Positions 1 through 9,668 of a DNA stretch of 46,039 nucleotides are shown in pieces. The position numbers and the translations under genes are program-made. The first letter of the stretch is position 1. Every line of letters starts with the position of its first letter. The notes below the pieces were generated by a model, which saw only the letters and a program-made list of their open reading frames with translations, searched no databases and was not told the origin of the DNA. Location: contig UZAN01041747.1 of the NCBI GenBank assembly GCA_900618425.1, positions 9,226 through 55,264 of the forward strand, given 5' to 3'. The DNA comes from Echinostoma caproni. Its lineage: Eukaryota > Platyhelminthes > Trematoda > Plagiorchiida > Echinostomatidae.

Positions 1-430
1 CGGTTTGTTCAACTGACCCCGGAGTCATTCATTTGAATGAGTTAATTTCATGCTTTAAGACAATCTCCCCTGCTCTGCGTTTCCCGCAGTCTATGTATTT
101 ATGCTATGTACTCAGTCTCAACCGGCCGGTTCATACCTGAACGTTCTCCTCCTTGGGTTTACTCACACTGCATCTTCGGAACATCAGATCATACCCCTTT
201 TATTGTAATTGCGGTGGTCATTACTGTACAATAGACATTGCTTTTTGTAAAATCACGCCTCACTCTTTGTCGGTAAGCTGGCTCGATCTTTTTTCTCTCA
301 AATGAGATAGTCTCACCCTGATTTCGTTGGGAGTTCCTCAACGCTGATTCCGGTTTTTCTTATCATGCTTCACTTGTCCCATACCACCTTGTGACGAATG
401 TGTTTTTCGCCACTATTTTCAGCTCTCACC
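1..430. other. 5' flank of the CYB561D2-like gene, no gene seen
   Basis: No exon or repeat is recognised here. A tttttcgccactattttcag tract ends at 422, eight bases before the chosen ATG at 431, so the first coding exon may be preceded by an intron within the 5' UTR, or by a further coding exon outside this window. Confidence 0.5.
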
Positions 431-1673
431 ATGCCTCCAGTCTTTCTGAGTTGGTTCCTGGATCTGGCTCCATCCATTCTCGTGCTCACAGTGTGCACGT
501 TTGTGTTGCCACCACGAACGCTGTTCGATTGGCATCCGTTGCTTGTGGCTATCGGCGGGACGCTAATCATGCCCTGGGCTATTCGTGCGTTAGACAGAGA
601 TATGTCTTGGATCGCGCAGAAACCGCGAGCATCCAAAGTAAGCATGCCCTATCCAGATTATCGCTACCCTAGATAACTGACGCCACTACTGTGTTCATGA
701 GAATTGATCATTTTTGTCCTAGCTGCAGTTTGTTTGACCAGCTGCCCGGTGGCTGAGTGGGTAGCATGCTTGTGAGGTCTCGGGTTCGGTCCACAGCTGG
801 GTCGATTGATTTGCTCTGCTGATGAGACCCAACCAATGCGAAACAGCTTCCTAACTTTTCAGTTCAAGCTTCATTTGGTCCATACACGACGAATTCCCTC
901 ATGGAATTGAATCAAGTTCTCCATTAGACTCATGGAATAAACTTGAGCGATGTATTTACGTGAACGGTGCTCTGTGTAAAGATTTGCATGGTCTTCAAAG
1001 TGTCAGATCCGAACAACCTTCGGAGTGTATCGAAAAACCGATGCGCCATATGATATGTTTTATATAAGTTGTAATTTTGAAAACAGCGATGTCGATACAG
1101 GCGAAAACAAGCCGACGTTTCGGTTACCCACGCTAACCGCTAATCGTGGGCTGAATCGAATCGTTATCACGAATTCATTCAAGATAATAAATCTTTCTTT
1201 TCCTTCGATTTCCCTAGATTCAGTGGCATTGGGTTTTACAATTGTTCGGTGCAACACTCATTTGCGTGGGAGCAGCTGCCGTGTTCGTGAATAAAAATTT
1301 GTACGGCAAACCGCATTACGCCACTTGGCACGGTCTCCTGGGTCTGATCACCGTGGTTTTTGTGCTGGCTGTCGCTCTCGCAGGTTTCGCGTTGCACTGG
1401 AAGGTGTGGCCAATTGGTCACCTGGTCAGCCACGGGACTGCACGTGTCAGCCACATGTATTTCGGTCTCGGTCTGATTAGCCTGATCGGAGTGACCACCG
1501 GATTCGGTCTATCCTCGCATTGGCTCACTCGACAGCTGTCCGACTGGGTGGGCGAGGGAGTCGCATCCGGACTGATCATCCCGTTGACCGGGATCGCCAT
1601 GTTTCCCGCGGTACGGACGCTGCTTCAAGTGTGTCGGTATCGATTTCGTCAAGTGGCCACGAAACCGAAATAA
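431..1673 (+). CDS. CYB561D2: Cytochrome b561 domain-containing protein 2-like (two exons: 431-637 and 1224-1673)
   Basis: This is a predicted transmembrane dihaem reductase of the cytochrome b561 family. Family members pass electrons from cytosolic ascorbate across an internal membrane to reduce ferric iron or monodehydroascorbate. Exon 1 encodes 69 residues and ends at a gtaagc donor in phase 0. Exon 2 starts after ccctagattcag in phase 0 with WHWVLQLF, which matches the HWVLQLL block of animal CYB561D2. The joined product has 218 residues, close to the roughly 222 of the vertebrate protein. Four histidines sit where the haem ligands are expected: H35 (FDWHP), H71 (WHWVLQ), H105 (TWHGLLG) and H146 (SHMYFG). 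Hydrophobic helices surround each of them. The first ATG after an acceptor-like tract was taken as start; an upstream exon cannot be excluded. The 586-bp intron contains a SINE. The family call is seen in the sequence; the substrate is known only from the family. Confidence 0.9.
743..930 (+). repeat. tRNA-derived SINE, family A, copy 1 (inside the CYB561D2-like intron)
   Basis: The head carries a pol III A-box-like tggctgagtggg (about 750-761) and a B-box-like gggttcggtcc (about 782-792). The body gatgagacccaacca...gaaacagct...cctaac/gcttttc...ttcac is shared with copies near 30570 and 32168. It lies in the intron, in the same orientation as the gene. The tRNA-like head is too degraded to be a functional tRNA. 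Confidence 0.75.
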
Positions 1674-2109
1674 GCGATGATTCGGATTGTCCTATCGGAT
1701 CGCCCAAAACACCCCGCTCCCGTCCCGAGTGGTGCTTCTTATTGGTTTGTCTTTTCTTGTTCAACGAAATTGGAACAAAATGAAAAATTCTTCCAATGTG
1801 CCTAAACAGAAATTATTTTTCCTTCCTCTTTTTTCTCTTAGTTCGACTTCACATCCTGATGATTTTGGTTGGACTGCACAAACAAAAGCGCGATAGGCGT
1901 TACTGCTCTTTTATTCAGCGTGTCAGCTTTTACCGGTACAATGTATGTTTCTTTTGTTTTGTTCCGTTATCGTCAAAGATGGTCGTTCGACCTAATAACG
2001 CGGTGGTTTTAAAACTACTCAGATTGTTTTCAACATTTCAAAGGTGGGTGGGTGCGTCGGTTTATTTCACACGTTCTTAACAAATCTTGTATATAAAAAG
2101 AGAAAAAAG
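1674..2109. other. 3' flank of the CYB561D2-like gene, no further gene seen
   Basis: The segment follows the TAA stop and is T-rich. It probably contains 3' UTR. No AATAAA hexamer is present close to the stop, so the polyadenylation site could not be placed. Confidence 0.4.
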
Positions 2110-2530
2110 GGTTCGTGATCTGCTCGAGGGCACGATACTGCTAGATTGCTCAACCAAAGCACGTGAATTTTCCTAGGGAGTTCACAACCGGAGCCTTCGG
2201 CCAGCTAAAGCGTGATCCGTCAGGTGGCTCGAAAGTGTGCGGAAACCGCAGTCCATTGATGGCCGGTGTCCAGTTCGTCGAATCATACACCCTTTGGACG
2301 AGGTCAAACGTTTAATGTGCCCAATACACCTTGATGCCCAAGTGAGCAGGTGTCCACTACCAAGACCAGGAAGGTGTGTGTGGGGTTCGCACTCCTCTTC
2401 TTGGTTGGTTCGGAATTAGGGTTTTTGGTCGACTCCCCTGGGTGAACTACCAGTGATTCACCGACCCGGATAAAGCCCCGATAGTGGGCTTTTCATCCTC
2501 TCACTTTTGTGGGAAAATACATCCAGGGAG
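2110..2530 (+). repeat. Unclassified interspersed repeat R1, copy 1
   Basis: The segment from ggttcgtgatctgctcgagg to about the end of the ctctcacttttgtggg block is matched, on the opposite strand, by 7230-7735. Shared blocks include the cacgatactgctag start, gtgtgcggaaaccgcag, gtccagttcrtcg and a caatacacctygatgcc stretch. A shorter copy lies at 4710-4925 and a diverged one at 25110-25262. There are no long open frames and no terminal repeats, so I cannot place it in a transposon class. Confidence 0.75.
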
Positions 2531-2734
2531 AAGACAGTTAGTAGGAACTCCTAAACAGAAGTGGGTGGGTGGGGCAATCAGATTTTACGGCTCCAGAAGG
2601 AGGCGAACTGCAAATTCATAGATAATGAAACAGATGTTTTTGTATTCCAAACAGCCAAAGGGGTGGACTTGTTTTTGACCGTGACAAAAAACTACGACCT
2701 AATTCCTCGAGCTTGCTATCTTTTATGTTTCTTC

Positions 2735-2945
2735 CTTTTATCGAATACAAAATGATCCAATTTTCAGGAATGGAGAAGCGGACAATCAAAGGGATGCCGC
2801 GCATGATACAGAACGGGAAAATTCAGTTGTTGTTGTTGGTGGTGGTGGTGGCTGGATTCGAACGCACATCCTCCTGGGTGATGCTTTGCTGATATTTACC
2901 GCTTGTGAATCCCGTAAAGTCCAGTAGGAAAGGTGAGACATTTGG
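2735..2945 (-). repeat. tRNA-derived SINE, family B, copy 1
   Basis: Read on the minus strand, a B-box-like gttcgaatccag at about 2853-2864 is followed by a (CCA)n stretch. The 3' body then contains ccctttgattgtccgcttctcc and ends in a tcattttg...aaaggaagaaac tail. The same order occurs at 37343-37515 (plus) and at 16795-16943 (minus). Confidence 0.7.
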
Positions 2946-4709
2946 TCGGGCGACTGTGATGTCATCACTGAAATCGACTATTGGTGATGATGTCCTAACT
3001 TCCTGTCCGTCATTGGCAGCAAATCAAGCCTCAATTTGAATAAAGTGCATCATTTAAATTGAGCAGAGAACAATCAACCATGATAACTATCACAACGCCT
3101 ATTACCTAACTGTTAATCGCTAATACGAGCCCGCATTTTGACTCTCACCTCGTCACGCCGTGTTCTTTATTCTCTCGCCAATTTTTTATTTTGACCTTAA
3201 GAAGTTTACTGGATTTGGTTTATCACTGACGAACCGAAAACGAGAGTCTGTTTTCCGCTCCTTCATCAACATAAATCCAAAATTAATTTTTATCATCTAC
3301 ATTTCGCTAATTCGGGAAGTGAATCCAATTTTGTGTGTTTGTACAAAATGAGCTGTAACTTGTTCAACAGTATTTGTACAAATGTTTGTAATTATATGAT
3401 TGACAAATTACGGCTGCTGTTTACTACTACTGTGGGGTACTACTCACATTTGTGAGTAGTACGTGGAATAATGTGGTTGGCGGTTTCTTTCAACGGTCAA
3501 AAATGAACAAGACTTCTTAGATCGAATTTCTGTGTTCGAACTGATAACTGCGGTCTGTTATATTCGTCATCCTGTGTGCTGCCGGGAATTGTGACGACAT
3601 GTTCGAAATGAGGTATCTTGTGATATGTACGCCAAATTATTCATACTCTGACTCTGCTTGGCAATAAACCATTCTCCTCGAGCCAGCACCGGTCTTCTGG
3701 AATTATAATACCACGAGCAAAAGCACGTTTTGTCCCGAATTTAGCCCGATTCAAGGGACAAATTAAATTTTAAAATGCTCCGGTCACTGACATAACCAAA
3801 CTGTCTATCGATTATGGAGATTCACCACCTGTCGATCAGCACCACGCTTACAGGTATGATGTGACTTGCTGCAGTGTGTAATTCTATTAGCTAATTACTG
3901 AGACCTTCCGCAACACACCTGAATGATCCAGAACAACTCGGGCTTTATCGTTTGTGTAAGACATGCCTCGGGGAAACGGCTGTGGTTTAAGCAATCAAAA
4001 TAGCTACTCAGATGTCCAGAGTTCGAACTGCCCCCTCCCCGCGCTATCCATCTTCCCGGGGAACCCGTTTATGGCCGCGACACTCGTCCTAGAAGTTGAC
4101 CGTACAACTGTGTTCTCGGTAAACAACAAATCGAAGTAAAATATTTACTTATAATATTTACTATGTAATACATCTATTATATTAGGTAAATATTTCCTCT
4201 CCTTCACGCTAACCAATCCCCTAATTATTTTTATAGTCGCATGGCGTATTAATTAAACTATGCACTCATATTCATTGTTTGCTCTTGTGTTAATTGTGTT
4301 ATATTAATAAACATGTTCCACGTAAGCGATCGATAAAAGTAAATTTCCTTCAATTTTAGGCATTGATTGCAATAAGGTGACAAAATAAATAAAGAATTCG
4401 CATCATTCTGTACGCGCTTTATCCTCAGTCCTTTTATGAACCCCCGGACAGCACCACTGCCAGTAAATGCGTACGTCTCACCAGTATATTAACCTTGTGA
4501 GGAGGTAAATCACACAACGATGTCTGTTGGTGTTCTACTGCTGGGCTGGTTCATTTGTTCTTCTTTCGACCAAACTAATTCGTGCCACAAGATTGAAGGG
4601 GTGATGTATTTGTTACATACCTTTTCAATGTTATATATATATATCACACTTGTCTGAGGACAGACAGTGTGCCAAGCAAATCATGGTACAATAATCTTTA
4701 TAAAAAACA
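2946..4709. other. Non-coding stretch with one perfect hairpin
   Basis: The segment is AT-rich and has only short open frames; I see no splice-bounded exon. It contains a short perfect inverted repeat at 3437-3462, listed separately, and a (TA) run near 4632-4644. Confidence 0.45.
3437..3462. repeat. Perfect 12-bp inverted repeat (hairpin)
   Basis: gtactactcaca is followed by tt and then tgtgagtagtac, so 12-bp arms pair perfectly around a 2-base spacer. A related palindrome with the same ACTACTCA core lies at 13925-13940. Its role is unknown; it could be a transposon end or chance. Confidence 0.6.
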
Positions 4710-4925
4710 AAAACGTTCCACGATTGGCTTGTAGGCTGAATACCGCCAGGTTGCTCAGGCCAAGGTAGGTCAATTTTCTTGCGGAATCCACAACCGAAGC
4801 CTTCGGCTAACCAAAGCCTGACCTGCAAAGCAGCAGTGCGGTGTAAAAACCGCCATCTATTGGGAGCCGGTTTCCAGTTCATCGGATCATACGTCCTTCG
4901 GACGGGTCCAAACGTCCAGGGTGCT
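4710..4925 (+). repeat. Repeat R1, partial copy 2
   Basis: It shares with copy 1 the blocks ggttgctcaggccaa, cacaaccgaagccttcggc, agtgcggtgtaaaaaccgc and gtttccagttcatcggatca. It stops where copy 1 continues into its 3' half, so it is truncated at its right end. Confidence 0.7.
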
Positions 4926-5344
4926 CAATATTATTATTACCAATGTTGAATAAATTATGTCTCAAATTGGCCCTGTTTACATGCACACACCCCGCACCAC
5001 TATCCTATTGTTCATCTTTCTATTTTGCCCGTGTATTGTTGATTTCATCCTCCCGTTGATCCGTGCCTATAACTGTTCTCCACGCTGTCTGCACATACGG
5101 ACGCACCATTAGTATTGTTGCTCCACTACGTTGCCCTCCATGTTGCTCGCGCCTGTCTCATCGATCCGTGCCCCCACGATCGACTGACCCTGACATCTGT
5201 GTACATACATACACGCACGAACGCACTTTCATATCACGGCAGACCCTGGCGACTAACAGTCATGCCCACTGTGTCTCGATTGGTTCCCTCTAGGCCACTT
5301 TCCAGCATTGACTACCACAGATGCATGTAATCTTGTCTGGCAGC
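4926..5344. other. Intergenic, no gene seen
   Basis: Slightly GC-richer sequence with overlapping short open frames in all phases and no convincing splice-bounded exon. Confidence 0.4.
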
Positions 5345-5764
5345 GTGGTGATCCTAGCGTACGGGATGACGCTAACCACGAAGCAACAAGTTTCGATTTT
5401 TGGACAACTGTGCTTGTTCCCAGGTGACATCAGCAATGGGCGTACGTGTCACAGCTTCGGAACTACAAACCATAGGTCGGTTGTGCCAACCAATCAGAAG
5501 CCGTGCGACCCAAACAGAAGCTGAACAACACCAGAAATAGTGGTACGCGATTGGCAGAAGCTTGGGTGACCAATGAATTTGTTTTGTACAGATTATTTAA
5601 ACTCCACGATTTCTTTCAGTAAACGAACTGCTAATTCTGTGGCGCTTTCATCGCGTCTCGGTTGCGTGGGATACTGTCGTGCTAGTATCAGTTTGATTCA
5701 ATGCTTACGTGGCGTCCGTGATTTTTGATACATGATTCGTATTTCGTGATCAGTGCGCACTACA
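5345..5764 (+). repeat. LTR-like interspersed repeat, copy 1 (possible solo LTR)
   Basis: The unit starts near gtggtgatcctagcgtacgg and ends near cgtgatcagtgcgcactac. It matches 38691-39130 (minus strand) and 44642-45037 (plus strand) over its whole length. A TATA-like tatttaaa lies at 5594-5601. About 30 bases later comes a conserved agtaaacgaactg block, which reads AATAAACGAACTG in copy 2, as expected for a promoter and polyadenylation signal inside an LTR. No internal retroelement region adjoins any copy, so solo LTRs are the simplest reading. A non-autonomous repeat of another kind is possible. Confidence 0.55.
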
Positions 5765-7229
5765 ACTACTACACATTGTTGGGTGTATTTCGTTCCACTG
5801 TCATCGCGCTACGCGCCTGCTTGCTCGCACTTCTTGCTTGTCGAATAACTGGTTTGACATATTCCGGTGTTTGTTAAACCGGATAGTGTCACAGTTTAAA
5901 GTTTGTATATTTTACACTATTTTAATCTGTATTTCAGTACTGTTTCTGTGGAAGACAGGCCATTTGTTGAAAGATACCGTCTTCCGTTTTTCTTGCGCGT
6001 CATTCTACGTGAATCGTCATAACCTGTGAAGTCAACAACCAAGGTGTACACAATTTTTCGTCTCCACAGTGATGATTAATTCAAACAGTCTTATATAATC
6101 CCAGATCCAACTGTACCGAATGCTTAACCGATACACCAATTGCTCGGTAAGCCTGCCTCGGTTCACTCAGACAATGTAGGGAGCACACAACCTCACTCCC
6201 GCTTTCGCTTTCTACCCCGATCGGTCCCATAATCAGTCTAATCATCACTTCTTTTATGGAAATGTTTTTGTATTCTGACAAACAGAAATCAAAGGTCTAC
6301 AGAAATGAATGGTCAGATCCACCTTTTTGTCGACGTCTCACTTTTTTAATGCCTATCCACTGACAGATGTGACCGGAATTTTGTACGTGCGTTTTATTCG
6401 CTTAGAACAGAAGAAAAAATAAGGTGCTAAATAAGATCAGAATCGATCGGGCGTAATAAAGCAGATGAAGCAGAACTCCAGGTCCGTTGCCAAGTGAAAC
6501 TGACAAAACACAATTGCGTGTGTGTGTGTGTGTGTGTGTGTGCGTAGAATGGGACAAAGACGAACGGAGGAGAGAACAGCGACAGAGAGAGAGAGAGAGA
6601 CGGAAACAATCAGATCACGTTTTGAACAAGGTTTAGTAACAATAATAGTCAGTATTAATGATGGTCTGAACTGGAGGAACTGCATATATGGGGGGCGGGA
6701 GGGGGGGGGAGAGCAGGTAACACTTGTTCTTCCGTATCAGTTTTCCTTGTTCATGGTTAGCCCAATGGAATTTTCCAATGTGTTCAATCCCCCCGGGGAA
6801 TTACTTATTTCCGAACAAATCTGTCCGACCCATTGCAATGGAGTTCCTGAAAAATAAAATCCACAAGTAGTGATTGTTAGAATGCATTCAAACGTGTACG
6901 ATCAGCAGCTTGAAATATGCAGTTCCTACCTCTAAAATGTAGTATCAATTAGAAGTAATTGTCTGACGTATGGTAGGGATATTCCGAACCGATTTAATAA
7001 CCTCTCGTGCTTCTGTTCATGAATCATGTGTAAATCTGGTGGTGAACGTTTCTAATAAGGACGAACTACCTGTGCACTGTTTCCATGGTGTTGCTGTGGG
7101 AAGTCGTAGTTGTATTTTCGAACCGTTGGTTACATTTTGCAATCGAGATTGTGGATTTCATTAACATGTCTTCTTTGGGGCTAGACGCCTCCGAAATCCT
7201 CAGCTTAGTCGAGGGTGGGTATCTGGGGT
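5765..7229. other. Intergenic, microsatellites, no confirmed gene
   Basis: It contains a (GT)n run at about 6519-6542 and a (GA)n run at about 6586-6601. An open frame at 6970-7164 (+), cysteine-containing and ending CNRDCGFH, has plausible codon use but no clear splice sites, so I do not call it. Confidence 0.4.
6519..6602. repeat. (GT)n and (GA)n microsatellites
   Basis: About twelve GT units are followed, after about 40 bases, by about eight GA units. Open frames across this block on both strands are products of the repeats. Confidence 0.9.
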
Positions 7230-7735
7230 TGCGGTTGATCATCCCTCCCTTTCACCTCGCGAAATGTTCCCATATAACCAGACGTCTCAAACAGCTTTAG
7301 CTGAGAAAGACCTATTCATTGCCTTTTAATGGTGGAGGTTTAAACACCCAAGTGAGAGGACAAAAGTCAATACCCTGGGCTATAATCGGGTCAGTGAACC
7401 ACTAACAGTTCATCTAGGGGAGTTGGCTGAGAACCCTGCCTCCAAACTAACAAAGAAGAAGCATACCAACAATATACCTCCTTCGTTGCGGCAGTGGTCA
7501 ACGGCTCGATTAGGCATCGAGGTGTATTGAGCGTCTTGGCCTTTTGATCACGTCCAAACGGTATATGACCCGATGAACTGGACACAGACCCGCAATAGGC
7601 TGCGGTTTCCGCACACTGTCCCGCTACTTTGAGGATCAGGCAAACCTAAGGCTCCGTTTGTGAACTATCCTACTTTGACCTGAGCGAACTAGCAGTATCG
7701 TTCCCTCGAGTAAATCGCGGATCATTTTCTTTTTA
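7230..7735 (-). repeat. Repeat R1, copy 3 (longest)
   Basis: The reverse complement matches copy 1 from the ctcgagggaacgatactgctag block through gtgtgcggaaaccgcagcc, gtccagttcatcggg and caatacacctcgatgcc to the tcctctcacttgggtg block. This defines a unit of at least 400 bp. No coding capacity is evident. Confidence 0.75.
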
Positions 7736-8362
7736 TTGCCGTGATTGTACTGTGGTTTGTTTGATACACAGTCTGAACTCAGACGAGTGTATGAAAAATA
7801 AAATGTATATTTAGGGTAGACCAGATCAATCGTCCGCTTCTTGAATATTTCAATATGCCCTTTTTGAAGATTGATTTTCATAGCGGTGAATCACCTAGTG
7901 CATGTGGTGCGTATGATTTAATGCCCTGAGCATTGTCTCGTGACTAAGCAGTGTCACATTGTTGTCGGGACTTCAAACGAAGCGTCTTCTTTCGGTGTCG
8001 ATTTGTGTGTCTTGATCGACGCACGGAAAGCTAGTGTTGTTGATGCGCGTCCACAAAAACATTGATACAGACCAAGTTTAGCAAACACTGCAAAATTGGT
8101 GTACACACGAGCAATGACTAAATTAATGCAAGCCTGAAGTACGGTGTTGATCCTATACCCTCCCAAAATGACCGCATGTCTTCTTTCTTACCTGATCCGG
8201 ATGCGCTCCACTTGGATCACTCTCATTAATCAAACAAGCATCGAGTGTGTACGGACGCAACTGTAACGACCTTGGCAACTGGCCATTCCGTTTGAGTATG
8301 AGTCGTGTTCATATCTCACTGGACCTTTTGGCTCATAGTTTCTGTATTTTCCTCTCTTCCAG

Positions 8363-8523
8363 ATTGTCAGTTCACCCTCTTCCCGGAGAACCTCCTGTCT
8401 GTCGACGACGGTTCCAGCCCACACCTAGACTCGGCCCACTTGCGGTTGTCTGGTGTATTCGTTCACAGGGGACATCCTGTGGCACACCCGAGTCAAGCAT
8501 CTTACACAATATGCTTCATTTGA
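8363..8523 (+). CDS. Possible terminal exon, unrecognised protein
   Basis: A very strong acceptor (ttttcctctcttccag) ends at 8362. The frame that follows has a GC-rich third position like the CYB561D2-like gene and starts CQFTLFPENLLSVDDG; it is open to a TGA at 8521-8523, giving 53 codons. It is entered in phase 1. No donor or partner exon could be tied to it. The opposite strand is also open here (see findings), so the strand is not certain. No family is recognised. Confidence 0.4.
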
Positions 8524-9013
8524 AGTTGTACTAATGATGGTATCTAACCTGATCCTGAGATTTTCGGGAGGCTCGGATAACGGACACACCACCGATATCA
8601 GTTGAGCGAGTTACTGACACTTCCCACCACTCCGAAAACTCCGGACTGTACTTTCCAGTCACCATATTGGTGGGCTTTTTATATGCATGTACGAGAAGCC
8701 ACAAACACATGATTATTATCAGTACTGTCTGTACCGGGCCGGACAGAGGAAAATAGACGAGGGGCCACTTCGCAGAATGACAAAGTGATTCGCAGTTGCG
8801 CAAGATAATACCGTGGAACTGCTCTCATCAGGTTGCTCCTCAACAGCCCGAATATATGCTGGTTTGATATATTTACTCAGACCAGTTATCATATGCATCT
8901 AAGGAACATCCTAGACCACGTGATGAAATGCGTATAGAATTTTAAGTCATGAAACAATATGCAAAATAATTGTGTTTCATTAAAAGTTGTTGATGAAGTA
9001 TAGAAAATACGAT

Positions 9014-9019
9014 TTTATT
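9014..9019 (-). terminator. Candidate polyadenylation signal for the TPM gene
   Basis: TTTATT on the plus strand reads AATAAA on the minus strand, about 450 bases past the proposed stop codon at 9464. It is the nearest perfect hexamer I saw in that direction; its use is inferred only. Confidence 0.3.
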
Positions 9020-9463
9020 CAGTAACAGATAAAATCTAAGAGTGTAATCATGACCTTGAAGCTCCTTCTGCATAGAGAAACGGAACAAGCGAGCGTTCCG
9101 AATCTACGAGTATGGTTTGTACAGTTCTGATGCTCCTTGTCCCTCGCGAGAAGAGCGGGGGGGGGCAGCCACAATTCGAGGTTGACATTGAGTTAATATA
9201 AGCGGTCATGGTCGAGTTGCAGCAAGGCGATGGTTTTTCGCCCGGACTGCACTCCCCCTCACCGCGTTAGAAAAGATTGCCAGATCCCATCTGCCGCACT
9301 AAGGGTTGGCGGTCTCGATCCATCACCAAATAAGGCCCGACTGAACTTACTATGTTTCACTTGATCCACATGCTACACCAAACTGCACAATAGATCACCG
9401 ACCCTGTCCGCATCCTTTTGCAGGTTGCATTAGGTTGTTAAAACACTAGCGGCACGACCTCGA

Positions 9464-9668
9464 TCAAAAAGGCAAAACGAGCTGCCGGTAGCTCACATTC
9501 CATTTTTCATGGGTTGATTGAGTAGTGAAGTAGCTCGGAACGGTAGTGTATAGAACACCGATAAGCAACCCACTGTCTTGTGAATCTCTATGGCTATTAA
9601 CGAATTTACAACCTCTCTTTACGCTACGCCAAGACATCTTCGAGGCCGAACTCACAGTCACGAATCGC
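9464..9668 (-). CDS. TPM gene exon 5 (C-terminal tail)
   Basis: It is entered in phase 2 after tttgtgttctcacttctag and is open to TGA, coding for 67 residues of basic tail (SSASKMSWRSVKRGC near its start). If the 44-bp intron were retained, the frame would stop two codons into it (AAG TGA), ending the protein at residue 201. This makes the tail the least certain part of the model. Confidence 0.55.

Noticed and set aside
391..672. Second open frame over CYB561D2 exon 1, and the minus-strand frame at 370-645
   Set aside because: Shadows of the real exon; neither carries the b561 motifs.
2237..2419. Open frame in repeat R1
   Set aside because: Not conserved in the other R1 copies.
6427..6857. 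Open frames of 60-111 codons on both strands
   Set aside because: They are created by the GT and GA microsatellites; the residues are His-Thr, Cys-Val and Glu-Arg runs.
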